A stretch of 15,039 nt of DNA, taken from NCBI GenBank assembly GCA_934659445.1, contig CAKUHV010000036.1, positions 1-15,039 on the forward strand. Reading direction: 5' to 3'. Shown one piece after another: positions 1 through 6,844 of this stretch. Each line of letters opens with the position of its first letter. Position 1 is the stretch's first letter. A program made the position numbers and the translations under genes. Source of the DNA: an uncultured Oscillospiraceae bacterium (GTDB lineage Bacteria; Bacillota; Clostridia; Oscillospirales; Oscillospiraceae). The notes under the pieces were generated by a model. It was not told where the DNA came from. It searched no databases and saw only the letters and a list, made by a program, of their open reading frames with translations.

Positions 1-347
1 CGGGCATAGGTGGGGTCCAGGGCGTGCTCGGCGTCGATAAAGGCCACCTCGCCCCCCCGCTTCTGGGCCTCGGCCACAATGTGCAGGGCCAGGGTGGTCT
101 TGCCGGAGGACTCGGGGCCGTAGATCTCGATGATGCGCCCCTTGGGCACACCCCCGATCCCCAGGGCGATGTCCAGAGACAGAGAGCCGGTGGGGATGGA
201 CTCCACCACAATGCCGGTGTTCTCCCCCAGGCGCATGATGGAGCCCTTGCCATAGGCCCGCTCGATCTGGGCCATACAGGTCTCCAGTGCTTTTTTCTTG
301 TCAGACGCGGGGGCGGCAGACTCCACCGTGGGCTTCTTCGTGGCCAT
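1..347 (-). CDS. recA: RecA recombinase, N-terminal part (runs off the window)
   Basis: RecA forms ATP-dependent filaments on single-stranded DNA, drives homologous strand exchange and stimulates LexA self-cleavage. The 115 visible residues cover the N-terminal polymerisation helix and the start of the core. The Walker A motif GPESSGKT is at residues 77-84, the family sequence GSIMRLGE is near 35-42, and [10 protein letters not shown] is at 103-112. The rest of the gene lies beyond position 1. I chose the ATG at 347-345 because the SD-like GGAAAGG lies about nine bases before it. The in-frame ATG at 356-354 would add only three residues and directly abuts the SD. The gene follows prmC on the same strand after 172 bases, so read-through is possible. 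I found no clear CGAAC-N4-GTTCG SOS box in that gap. Confidence 0.97.
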   Translation of the reverse strand, partial: MATKKPTVESAAPASDKKKALETCMAQIERAYGKGSIMRLGENTGIVVESIPTGSLSLDIALGIGGVPKGRIIEIYGPESSGKTTLALHIVAEAQKRGGEVAFIDAEHALDPTYA

Positions 348-364
348 ATCGTTCATCCTTTCCC

Positions 365-380
365 GCCGGACTTGTCCGGC
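365..380 (-). promoter_or_regulatory. Perfect palindrome in the recA leader, next to the ribosome binding site
   Basis: The 16-base sequence GCCGGACTTGTCCGGC is its own reverse complement apart from the central TT/AA. It ends a few bases before the recA SD. In the mRNA it could fold as a 6-bp stem with a CAAG tetraloop. As DNA it could be a dimer operator. It does not match the Gram-positive SOS box. A T run (381-385) follows it on the plus strand, but no plus-strand gene precedes it. Confidence 0.35.
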
Positions 381-519
381 TTTTTGGTTTTTCTGATCTC
401 TTTTCCTATTCCCCATCCTATCGGACGGGCTGTCCCATATTCCGGACTTTTAAGGCCGTGCCGCGCAATTCGGCAGACCGATCCGGCAAGGCACGAAGAC
501 GCATTTGCGCAGTTATGCC

Positions 520-1383
520 TTAGTTGTTGGCGGTGCCCTCTACCACCCGCCAGATCCCGGCGGGGTCGGCGGTGGTCTGGATGTTCTCATATCCGCTCTC
601 CGCCAGAATGGCCTCTACGTCCGGGGCCTGATGGATGCCCACCTCGAACAGCAGGATGCCCCCCAGACGCAGGGCGGACTTCCACTTGGGGGCGATGGCC
701 CGGTAGAAGTCCAGACCGTCCGCCCCGCCGTCCAGAGCCTTGTGGGGCTCGTAGTCCTTTACGGACACATCCAGCCCCGCAATGTCCCCGGTGGGGATGT
801 AGGGGGGGTTGCACACGATCACGTCGAAGTCCCACAGGCTGGGACTGGGCTGCTCCAATGCGTCCACCGACAGGCAGGTGACCCGGGCGTTCAGCCCGTT
901 GCGGCGCACGTTCTGCTTGCACACCCGCAGGGCCCCCTCGTCCAGCTCCCCAAGCACCACCCGGCAGCCGGGCACATTGGCCGCCACCGCCAGACCGATG
1001 CAGCCGCTTCCGGCGCACAGGTCCAGCACCCGGGCCTCCTCCCCGGCCCTCCCGGCGTACAGGATGGCCCGCTCTGCCAGCAGCTCCGTGTCCGGCCTGG
1101 GGATGAGCACGTCCCGGGAGATGTCCAAAGGCAGGCCGTAGAACTCCCACTCCCCGATGATATAGGCCACCGGCTCCCCCGCCAGACGGCGGCGCACCAG
1201 ATCGTCCACCCGGCGCTCCAGCTCGCCGGAGACGTACAGGGACATATCCCGGTACAGCTGCTCCCGGCTCTTGTCCGCGGCGTAGCACACCAGCTCCCGG
1301 GCCTCCAGCTGGGCCTGCTCCACCCCGGCTTTTTTCAGGCGGGCGCGGGTGTCCAGAAACAGATTGTTGTAGGTGGTGGCCAT
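520..1383 (-). CDS. prmC: Peptide chain release factor N5-glutamine methyltransferase PrmC (HemK)
   Basis: PrmC methylates the glutamine of the GGQ motif of release factors RF1/RF2 using S-adenosylmethionine, which speeds peptide release at stop codons. The 287-residue product has the usual length. It has a helical N-terminal release-factor-binding domain with the family motif GEPVAYIIG at 69-77. The Rossmann SAM-binding motif VLDLCAGSGCIGLA is at 119-132, and the diagnostic NPPY active-site motif is at 192-195. I chose the ATG at 1383-1381 because GAAGGTG lies five bases upstream and the family N-terminus begins there. An upstream in-frame ATG at 1437 would add 18 residues without family similarity. 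It lies downstream of yqhQ and upstream of recA on the same strand. In many Clostridia prfA accompanies prmC, but it is not seen here. Confidence 0.95.
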   Translation of the reverse strand: MATTYNNLFLDTRARLKKAGVEQAQLEARELVCYAADKSREQLYRDMSLYVSGELERRVDDLVRRRLAGEPVAYIIGEWEFYGLPLDISRDVLIPRPDTELLAERAILYAGRAGEEARVLDLCAGSGCIGLAVAANVPGCRVVLGELDEGALRVCKQNVRRNGLNARVTCLSVDALEQPSPSLWDFDVIVCNPPYIPTGDIAGLDVSVKDYEPHKALDGGADGLDFYRAIAPKWKSALRLGGILLFEVGIHQAPDVEAILAESGYENIQTTADPAGIWRVVEGTANN

Positions 1384-1462
1384 AGATTCACCTTCGTTCG
1401 TTTTGATGTATGTCCGGGCACCTCCCGGGCGCTCCACGCAATGCCGTTAAGTCAAAAACTCT

Positions 1463-1564
1463 GTCATTGCGAGCCAGTTCGCAAACTGGCGCGGCAATCC
1501 GTTTTCTTCTGTTGTTTTTTACGGATTCCCACGACAGTGACATCGGTCACTGCCTCGGAATGAC
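1463..1564. repeat. Structured inverted repeat with a hairpin inside each arm
   Basis: The arms at 1463-1502 and 1521-1564 are imperfect reverse complements. Both start or end with GTCATT-CGAG and ATCCGT on the matching strand. Each arm contains its own small hairpin: CCAGTT-CGCA-AACTGG (about 1474-1489) and CAGTGA-CATCGG-TCACTG (about 1535-1552). The two internal hairpins differ in sequence but keep the same geometry. The central 18 bases are pyrimidine-rich. This layout is typical of non-coding, non-autonomous repeats dispersed in clostridial genomes. No open reading frame is expected in it. It sits in the 240-base gap between yqhQ and prmC. Confidence 0.75.
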
Positions 1565-1623
1565 GTTTTCTGCTTAACCAATCGAGCTTTCCGTAATCGA
1601 AAGGTGCGCAGCTTGCCGCGACT

Positions 1624-2595
1624 TCACCACTCGTCCTCGCCTTTTTTCTCCGGCAGGACCAGCTCCAGCGCCCTGATGCCCACCTCGATCATGGAGTCGT
1701 CCGGCTCGAAGGTGGTAAAGTTCTGCATCCACAGGCCGGGGGCACGCAGGATGCGGCTGAGCAGGCAGTCGCTGCGCCCCGCCCAGCGGTTAAACTCGTA
1801 GCTGACCCCAACGATGACCGGCAGCATCAGCAGGTGGGCCAGAAAGCGCATCAGTGGGTTGGTCACCGGGTGGATGGCAAAGACCACCGAGGACACCAGA
1901 ATGGAGATGAAGATCACCACAAACAGAAAGCTGGTGCCGCAGCGGGGATGATGCCGTGGCTGGATGCGCACATTCTCCACCGTCAGGGGCAGGCCGGCCT
2001 CGTAGCAGAAGATGGTCTTATGCTCCGCCCCGTGGTAGGAAAACACCCGGCGCATATCCTTCATTCTGGAACACAGAGCCAGATAGCCCACAAAGATGGC
2101 CATTTTCAACAGGCTCTCCGCCACGTTGCGCACCACCATGGAGTCGGTGAACAGCACCACCGCCGTGCCCAGCAGGGTGGGCAGCAGGAAAAATAGGCCG
2201 ATGGACATGGCGATGCCCAGAACCACCGCCACCGTGGTGAAAAAGGCCGCCGCCTTCTCGCTGCCCAGATGCTTGTCCAGCCACTGTTCAAATCGAGAGG
2301 GCTCCTCCGGCTCCTCCCCGTCCTCGGGGTAGAACTCGGCGGAGAACATCAGGGCCTTGACGCCCTCGACCATGGAGTCCAGAAAGGTGACCACCCCCCG
2401 GATCAGGGGCCAGCCCAGAATGGGGTAGCGGTCCTTTATGAGCTTCAGCTCCTTCTCCCGGATCTCCAGTCCCCCGTCCGGGCGGCGGATGACGATGGCC
2501 TGCTTTCTGGGGCCGCGCATCAGGATCCCCTCGATCAGGGCCTGACCGCCGCACATGGTCTTAAAGCCCCCGGCGGGGCACTTTTTTTCTTCCAT
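1624..2595 (-). CDS. yqhQ: DUF1385 family membrane protein (YqhQ-like)
   Basis: The product is a 323-residue polytopic membrane protein of the DUF1385 family, whose biochemical role I do not know. Family hallmarks are visible: GGQALIEGILMRGP at 16-29, FSYHGAEHKTIFCYE at 185-199 and HPRCGTSF at 216-223. The His/Glu/Cys-rich motifs suggest a metal site or a catalytic centre, but this is inference. Hydrophobic stretches at about 115-150, 165-177, 221-242 and 250-268 give four or five membrane helices. An acidic stretch (EDGEEPEEP, 91-99) precedes the first helix. The start is supported by AAGGAG eleven bases upstream and by a good promoter at 2623-2651. Placement directly before prmC matches common clostridial synteny, which points to a housekeeping role. 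Confidence 0.9.
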   Translation of the reverse strand: MEEKKCPAGGFKTMCGGQALIEGILMRGPRKQAIVIRRPDGGLEIREKELKLIKDRYPILGWPLIRGVVTFLDSMVEGVKALMFSAEFYPEDGEEPEEPSRFEQWLDKHLGSEKAAAFFTTVAVVLGIAMSIGLFFLLPTLLGTAVVLFTDSMVVRNVAESLLKMAIFVGYLALCSRMKDMRRVFSYHGAEHKTIFCYEAGLPLTVENVRIQPRHHPRCGTSFLFVVIFISILVSSVVFAIHPVTNPLMRFLAHLLMLPVIVGVSYEFNRWAGRSDCLLSRILRAPGLWMQNFTTFEPDDSMIEVGIRALELVLPEKKGEDEW

Positions 2596-2622
2596 ACAAA
2601 ATGGGTCTCCTTATTTTGCTCT

Positions 2623-2651
2623 ATTCTATCAGCATCTGCCGCAGAACGCAA
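2623..2651 (-). promoter_or_regulatory. Sigma-A-type promoter of yqhQ
   Basis: Read on the minus strand, TTGCGT (2651-2646) is separated by exactly 17 bases from TAGAAT (2628-2623). The predicted transcript starts about 20-25 bases before the yqhQ SD. It overlaps the short gap after the kinase stop codon at 2672, so yqhQ can be transcribed independently of the sensor cluster. Confidence 0.65.
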
Positions 2652-2671
2652 TAGAAATCCAAACTTTTGTT

Positions 2672-4099
2672 CTACTCCTCCAGCGGCAGGCGCACGGTCA
2701 CCAGACAGCCGCCGCCGGGGGCGTTGGTGATGTCCAGCGTGCCCTCGTGGCGGGTGATGATCTCCTCGCACACCGCAAGGCCGATGCCGCTGCCCCGTGC
2801 CTTGGAGGAGCCCTTGTAGAACTTCTGCTTGATGAAGGGCAGCTCTTCCTCCGGGATGCCGGGGCCGTAGTCCCGCACCCGCAGCACCGCCCTATCCCCC
2901 TCGGTGGTCAGGGACACGTCGATGCGCTTGCCGGAGCCGCCGTGCTTGGCGGCGTTGTCCAGCAGGTTGCAGAACACCTGGCGCAGGCGCTCCGGGTCGC
3001 CGGTGATGGGCACATACTCCTGCCGGCACTCCTCGTAGGTCAGTTCGATGCCCTCCTTGCGGAAGAATTCCTTATAGGTATAGACGGCGTCCTCCACCTC
3101 TGCCCGCAGATCCAGCTTCTCCACCGACAGGGTGAATCGCCCCTCGGAGATGCGGGAGAACTCCAGCAGCTCCTCCACCATGTTGGTCAGCCGCCGGGCC
3201 TCGGACACAATGATGTCCATGCCCTTTTTCACGTCCGCCGGGTCCTGAAGCTCGCCGCTCTGGATGGTCTCCGCCCAGCCGTTGATGGCGGTCAGGGGGG
3301 TGCGCAGCTCGTGGGACACGGAGGAGATGAACTCCGACTGGGTCTTCTCCGACTGCTGGATCTTCAGGGACATATCGTTGATGGTGTCGGTGAGCTCGCC
3401 GATCTCATCGTCGTACTGCTTTTCGATCTGCACCCCGTAGCTGCCGTCGGCGATCAGGCGTGCGGCTTCGGTCAGTCCGGCCAGGGGCTCTACAATGGAG
3501 CGGACAAAGTACAGGTTGGAGAAATACACCATGGCCAGAATGGCCATCTCGATGAGCACGATCAGAGAGATGGACAGCATCAGCTGCTTCTGCACCGCAG
3601 CCAGAGAGGTGATATACCGCACCAGACCCAGCAGCTGCCCGCCGCTGACCACCGGCGTGGTCACGGCCATAATGCGCTCGCCGGTGGCCGGGTCGCTGCC
3701 CCGCCAGGGGGAGGAGCGCTGATTCTCCAGCGCGGCGCTGATGTCAGGGGTGTCCGGCGTCATGCCCACGGTCAGCCCGCGGCTGGTGACGAACACCACC
3801 CCGTTCGTATCCAGAAATTGCAGCTCCAGCACGCTTTTTCCCTCAAAGCCGTCGGCCGCGCTCTGGGCGGCGGAGCGGAACTCCGCAGCGGAATAACGGC
3901 TGAAGCCCCGGGCCATATTCTCCGCCCGCACGGTCAGACCGTTTTCCATGTTGGAATAGTAGTAGCTGCGCAGTGCGGTGGACAGAATGATCAGAATGGC
4001 CACCAGCAGGGCCATGACCACCGCAAGGCTGTTCACCAGCCAGCGCTTCCGGATGCCCCGGATCTTCACCTGATCGGTCAACGTGGTCTTCTTTGCCAT
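2672..4099 (-). CDS. Membrane sensor histidine kinase with extracytoplasmic sensor and HAMP domain
   Basis: This kinase would autophosphorylate a histidine and pass the phosphate to its response regulator, most likely the product of 4672-5367. The order in 475 residues is: TM1 about 20-42; an extracytoplasmic domain of about 130 residues with a PAS/Cache-like core near 90-110; TM2 about 172-194; HAMP about 196-250; and the dimerisation/phosphoacceptor helix SHELRTP with His263. The ATP-binding domain has an N box around NLLDNAAKH (378-386), a G1 box DYGPGIP (410-416) and a G2 box GSGIGLA (436-442). All catalytic motifs are intact. AAAGGAG lies eleven bases before the ATG. The unusual point is the 572-base gap of hairpin repeats between it and the regulator. 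I see no convincing promoter of its own, so it probably depends on transcription through that spacer. The signal is unknown. Confidence 0.93.
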   Translation of the reverse strand: MAKKTTLTDQVKIRGIRKRWLVNSLAVVMALLVAILIILSTALRSYYYSNMENGLTVRAENMARGFSRYSAAEFRSAAQSAADGFEGKSVLELQFLDTNGVVFVTSRGLTVGMTPDTPDISAALENQRSSPWRGSDPATGERIMAVTTPVVSGGQLLGLVRYITSLAAVQKQLMLSISLIVLIEMAILAMVYFSNLYFVRSIVEPLAGLTEAARLIADGSYGVQIEKQYDDEIGELTDTINDMSLKIQQSEKTQSEFISSVSHELRTPLTAINGWAETIQSGELQDPADVKKGMDIIVSEARRLTNMVEELLEFSRISEGRFTLSVEKLDLRAEVEDAVYTYKEFFRKEGIELTYEECRQEYVPITGDPERLRQVFCNLLDNAAKHGGSGKRIDVSLTTEGDRAVLRVRDYGPGIPEEELPFIKQKFYKGSSKARGSGIGLAVCEEIITRHEGTLDITNAPGGGCLVTVRLPLEE

Positions 4100-4140
4100 C
4101 CGGGGTCACTCTCCTTTCGTGAGTGGTTGGATCGAGAGAC

Positions 4141-4220
4141 GGGGCCCCATTTGAAGCCCAGCACAGCGGGTTCAAATGGGAGAGTCGGAGCAAGGAAACG
4201 GAGCTCAGCAGGGGCCCCAT
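4141..4220. repeat. Hairpin repeat bounded by two GGGGCCCCAT boxes
   Basis: The decamer GGGGCCCCAT occurs at 4141-4150 and again at 4211-4220, exactly 70 bases apart. It contains the self-complementary GGGGCCCC. Between them a strong hairpin spans 4146-4180: CCCATTTGAA pairs with TTCAAATGGG, extended by GCCC/GGG with one bulged base, around an eight-base loop. A purine-rich segment (about 4181-4210) follows. No protein is expected. It forms the end of the spacer nearest the histidine kinase. Confidence 0.65.
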
Positions 4221-4232
4221 GTGGCGGCCCGC

Positions 4233-4419
4233 GGGCGGGTATTATCCGCCCCTATGCCGTCACAGGTCTTACATGGATGCGGCGCGCCGGGTCGTCGCGC
4301 CCTACGGTATTTCCCTGTTCGCAGGAGCGGCCAAAGGCCGCCCCTACGGAGCATCGCCGCTTATGGAGGGCCCGATGCCCTCATCGGGCCGCGGGGGTCA
4401 TAGGGGCAGAGCCCCCTAT
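4233..4419. repeat. Array of five short hairpins, most tagged with a CCTA/TAGGG box
   Basis: Five hairpins follow one another. They are GGGCGG/CCGCCC (4233-4251), GGCGCG/CGCGCC (4281-4301), GCGGCC-AAA-GGCCGC (4327-4341), GGCCCGAT/ATCGGGCC (4369-4390) and ATAGGGGC-AGA-GCCCCCTAT (4400-4419, one bulge). The first three each end in C-C-C-TA(T/C)-(G/C), that is a constant tag after a variable stem. The stems differ in sequence but stay perfectly paired, so structure rather than sequence seems to be kept. The array lies in the spacer between the response regulator and kinase genes. Confidence 0.6.
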
Positions 4420-4449
4420 ACCAAAAACGGGTGGAGGGAGGGTATTAAA

Positions 4450-4514
4450 TCACGTCCCCCACTTGTATCCATACCCCCACACGGTATTTACATACGCGGG
4501 CTTCTGGGGGTTGT
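4450..4514 (-). pseudogene. Detached exact duplicate of the 3' end of the response regulator gene
   Basis: These 65 bases are identical to 4672-4736. On the minus strand they would encode the last 20 residues of the response regulator (from about NPQKPAYVN to GYKWGT) and its TGA stop. The copy has no start codon or SD and is separated from the intact gene by 157 bases of palindromic sequence. It is therefore a non-functional gene-end remnant. It may mark where the gene ended before the insertion at 4515-4671. Confidence 0.85.
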
Positions 4515-4671
4515 TTCCCACAGGGCGCAGCCCTGCGGGAGCCCTTTTGATTTCATATCCTCGGGCGAAATGAATTCGCCCTGCGGAAATTCTCTGCCGC
4601 TATGCGGCATCGAATTTACGGCCTGCCGGCCGCCCCCGCTTTTGCGGGGGGGACAACCCCTGGGATCACTT
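4515..4671. repeat. 157-base palindromic element inserted between the two gene-end copies
   Basis: The element contains four hairpins in series. The first is an 11-bp stem TCCCACAGGGC/GCCCTGCGGGA with one wobble pair (4516-4540). The second is GGGCGAA/TTCGCCC (4563-4581). The third is AAATTC-TC-TGCCGC-TAT-GCGGCA-TC-GAATTT (4587-4617). The fourth is CCCCCGC-TTTT-GCGGGGG (4633-4650). Its outer edges are inverted: GGGGTTGT at 4507-4514 matches ACAACCCC at 4653-4660 in reverse. There is no transposase and no significant open frame, so any mobility would be non-autonomous. I have a general recollection of similar sequences in gut Clostridia but cannot name a family. Confidence 0.7.
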
Positions 4672-4736
4672 TCACGTCCCCCACTTGTATCCATACCCCC
4701 ACACGGTATTTACATACGCGGGCTTCTGGGGGTTGT
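4672..4736. repeat. Second 65-base direct-repeat copy (within the response regulator gene)
   Basis: This copy is the true 3' end of the response regulator coding sequence and is base-for-base identical to 4450-4514. The two copies have an offset of 222 bases. It is enclosed by a perfect 10-base inverted repeat: GGACAACCCC at 4651-4660 and GGGGTTGTCC at 4729-4738. Confidence 0.9.
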
Positions 4737-5367
4737 CCTCGATCTTGATGCGCAGGCGGCGGATGTTCACATCCACGATCTTCAGCTCGCCGTAATAGTC
4801 CTCTCCCCACGCTGCGTCCAGGATCTCCTCCCGGGACAGGGCCTTGCCCGGATTCTCCATAAACAGCTTGACAATGGAGTACTCCGCCGGGGTCAGCTTC
4901 ATCTTCTGTCCGTTTTTTTCCAGCGTGCGGTTGCGCAGGTTCAGCAGGAAGGGGGGCTGGCTGATCTCATCCCCCACGGGGGCCCCCTCCTCTCCCCCGC
5001 CGGTGCGGCGGAACAGGGCGTCCACCCGGGCGGTCAGCTCCGCCGGAGAGAAGGGCTTGGTCACATAGTCGTCCGCCCCGGTCATCAGTCCGGTGACCTT
5101 GTCCATCTCCTGAGAGCGGGCGGTGAGCATAATGATCCCGATCTTATTGTCCATGGCCCGGATGCGGCGGCAGACCTCGAACCCGTCGATCCCCGGCAGC
5201 ATCACGTCCAGCAGGGCCACCTTCACATCGTGCTCCTTCTTCAGCTTCTCCAGGGCCTCCTCGCCGGTACTGGCCTCCACGGTCTGATAGCCGGCCCGCT
5301 TCAGGTTGATGACCACAAAGCTGCGGATATTTTCCTCATCCTCCAGCACAAGCACTTTTTTGGGCAT
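4672..5367 (-). CDS. OmpR/PhoB-family response regulator
   Basis: This is a DNA-binding regulator switched on by phosphorylation, presumably by the kinase at 2672-4099. It has 231 residues, typical for the family. The receiver domain (1-120) has the acidic pocket around EDEE (9-12), the phosphoacceptor Asp54, the switch Thr82 and Lys104 in KPF. The winged-helix effector domain (about 135-231) has LTPAEYSIVKLF and the recognition region VDVNIRRLRIKIE, ending in the conserved VWGYGYKW. The SD AAAGGAG is seven bases before the ATG. The gene begins 31 bases after the stop of the lipoprotein gene, so they are co-transcribed. Its last 65 bases are duplicated downstream, yet the reading frame is intact and full length. 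Confidence 0.95.
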   Translation of the reverse strand: MPKKVLVLEDEENIRSFVVINLKRAGYQTVEASTGEEALEKLKKEHDVKVALLDVMLPGIDGFEVCRRIRAMDNKIGIIMLTARSQEMDKVTGLMTGADDYVTKPFSPAELTARVDALFRRTGGGEEGAPVGDEISQPPFLLNLRNRTLEKNGQKMKLTPAEYSIVKLFMENPGKALSREEILDAAWGEDYYGELKIVDVNIRRLRIKIEDNPQKPAYVNTVWGYGYKWGT

Positions 5368-5398
5368 ATCCGTTCTCCTTTTCCTTTCCGGGCCTTTG

Positions 5399-6790
5399 TC
5401 AGCCGATCAGGTGGAACCGGCCCCGCAGGCCCGCCTCGTCCACGCCGCAGTCCCAGGAGGCATTCAGCAGCGTGGCAGCATAGATGGTATCGTCATCCTC
5501 CTGCAGGATGAACCGGTTGGTGGTGCTGGCCCATGCGCTGCGGTTGGGCCCGGTGAGCTTATAGATGGCCAGGAAGCGCTCCGGCTCCTGTCCCTCGCCC
5601 TTCCAGCGGGAGAAGATGACCTCCCGCTGGCCCACAGCCCGGTCCGTGCGGGAAATGGTCAGCTGGCCCACCCAGTCCTCCGGGATGTCCAGATACCAGC
5701 CGTCGGTGCGGTTATGATAGGTGGTGCCCACAACGGTGCGCTGCCCGTCCAGTCCGTACTGCCCCCACCGGGTCAGCCAGAAGTCGGTGGGACCGTCCGC
5801 CGCCGAGGGCAGAGGGGTGGACTGGGGCACCTCCAGCACGTAGTCGCCGTTGATGTCGGTCAGCTCCTGCTGGCCGCTGCCCCGCAGGGTCTCCCGGCTC
5901 ACGCCGCTTTCGGGGTCCATCGTCAGATTGACCAGCCTGTCCCCCTGATAGGTCACGATGTCCACCGCTCTGCCCCCCTCGGCCAGAGAGGAGCACACAT
6001 AGAGGGCCGGGGTCAGCAGCTCGCCCCCCACATAGTTTGCCTTCACACTGTCAATGGACGACGCCCGGGCGGACAGCTCCGCCGTATCCCGGCAGGACAG
6101 CGCGCCGTCGTTCCAGCCATAGATCTCCAGCGCAGAGGGGCCGCCGCCGGGGTCCAGCCGCGCCAGCGCCACCTCGGTGCGGGTATCCCGGTCTATGTCC
6201 AGCAGGGCATAGCGGCTGTATGCAGTCAGCAGCAGCTGGGTGGCGGTCATCTCCTCGGGGTCCTGGGCCGCGGCGGCTCCGTCCTCCTCCTCCCGCGCCA
6301 GACCGTCCATGGTATAGACTCCAAGCTGATACAGCCCGGCTCCCAGCTGCCAGCTCACCACAGTCTCCCGCGGGCCCCGGCCGTTCAGGTCGGCAAAATC
6401 CACCCGGTAGATGGCGGTGCCCTCCCCCTTGATCATGGAGGACAGGCGGTATTCGTCCTGACCGTGCCGGGTGAAGAAGCAGATCCTGATGGGCTTTTCC
6501 GCCCCGGGCAGGCGCAGGAAGGTGACCGCAGTCTCCCGCTCCCCGTCCCCGTCCAGGTCCTGCAATTGTATGGTAGAGGTATTCTCCCCCGCGAAGATCA
6601 CCGCGTATTCGGAGCTGACGCCGCTCTCCATCTCCAGATAGGCGCGCACCTCTTTGATGGAGCGGTCCAGATTGTCATAGCCCGCCAGCCGCTCCGGCAG
6701 CTGGTACAGGTCGTCTGCCGGACGGAAGAAACAGCCGGACAGCACCAGCATCATCCCCGCCAGCAGCAGGAGCTTCCATCTTCTTCTCAT
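5399..6790 (-). CDS. Lipoprotein with Asp-rich (EF-hand/VCBS-like) repeats
   Basis: The product is a predicted 463-residue secreted lipoprotein. It starts MRRRWKLLLLAGMMLVLSGC, a basic N-region, hydrophobic core and lipobox with lipidated Cys20. Four Asp-rich segments occur: DLDGDGERE (78-86), DLNGRGPRE (134-142), DIDRDTRTE (198-206) and DINGDYVLE (312-320). They resemble the metal-binding loops of VCBS/FG-GAP beta-propeller repeats. The first is canonical and the third and fourth are partly degenerate. I chose the ATG at 6790 because it gives a proper signal peptide and has an AAGGGGGG SD. In-frame ATGs at 6817 and 6811 would add up to nine residues. The gene lies 31 bases upstream of the response regulator and has its own extended -10 promoter. 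A role as an extracellular partner or output of the two-component system is inference. I recognise no enzyme domain. Confidence 0.8.
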   Translation of the reverse strand: MRRRWKLLLLAGMMLVLSGCFFRPADDLYQLPERLAGYDNLDRSIKEVRAYLEMESGVSSEYAVIFAGENTSTIQLQDLDGDGERETAVTFLRLPGAEKPIRICFFTRHGQDEYRLSSMIKGEGTAIYRVDFADLNGRGPRETVVSWQLGAGLYQLGVYTMDGLAREEEDGAAAAQDPEEMTATQLLLTAYSRYALLDIDRDTRTEVALARLDPGGGPSALEIYGWNDGALSCRDTAELSARASSIDSVKANYVGGELLTPALYVCSSLAEGGRAVDIVTYQGDRLVNLTMDPESGVSRETLRGSGQQELTDINGDYVLEVPQSTPLPSAADGPTDFWLTRWGQYGLDGQRTVVGTTYHNRTDGWYLDIPEDWVGQLTISRTDRAVGQREVIFSRWKGEGQEPERFLAIYKLTGPNRSAWASTTNRFILQEDDDTIYAATLLNASWDCGVDEAGLRGRFHLIG

Positions 6791-6844
6791 GCCATCCGTC
6801 CCCCCTTCCATGGGCATACTGTGCCATAATGAAGTTCATTTGAT

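Noticed and set aside
365..385. Palindrome plus T run as a plus-strand terminator
   Set aside because: No plus-strand gene lies upstream of it. All genes in this part are on the minus strand.
1384..1462. TTGACT as a -35 element for prmC
   Set aside because: No acceptable -10 lies 16-18 bases downstream on the minus strand, so no promoter is claimed.
2555..4573. Long open frame on the plus strand opposite the first histidine kinase and spacer
   Set aside because: It covers an intact kinase gene on the other strand and then runs through the hairpin repeats, so it is a by-product of high GC.
4450..4736. CRISPR-like reading of the direct repeats
   Set aside because: Only two copies exist, they are 65 bases long, and they are explained as the end of a response regulator gene. 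No cas genes are present.
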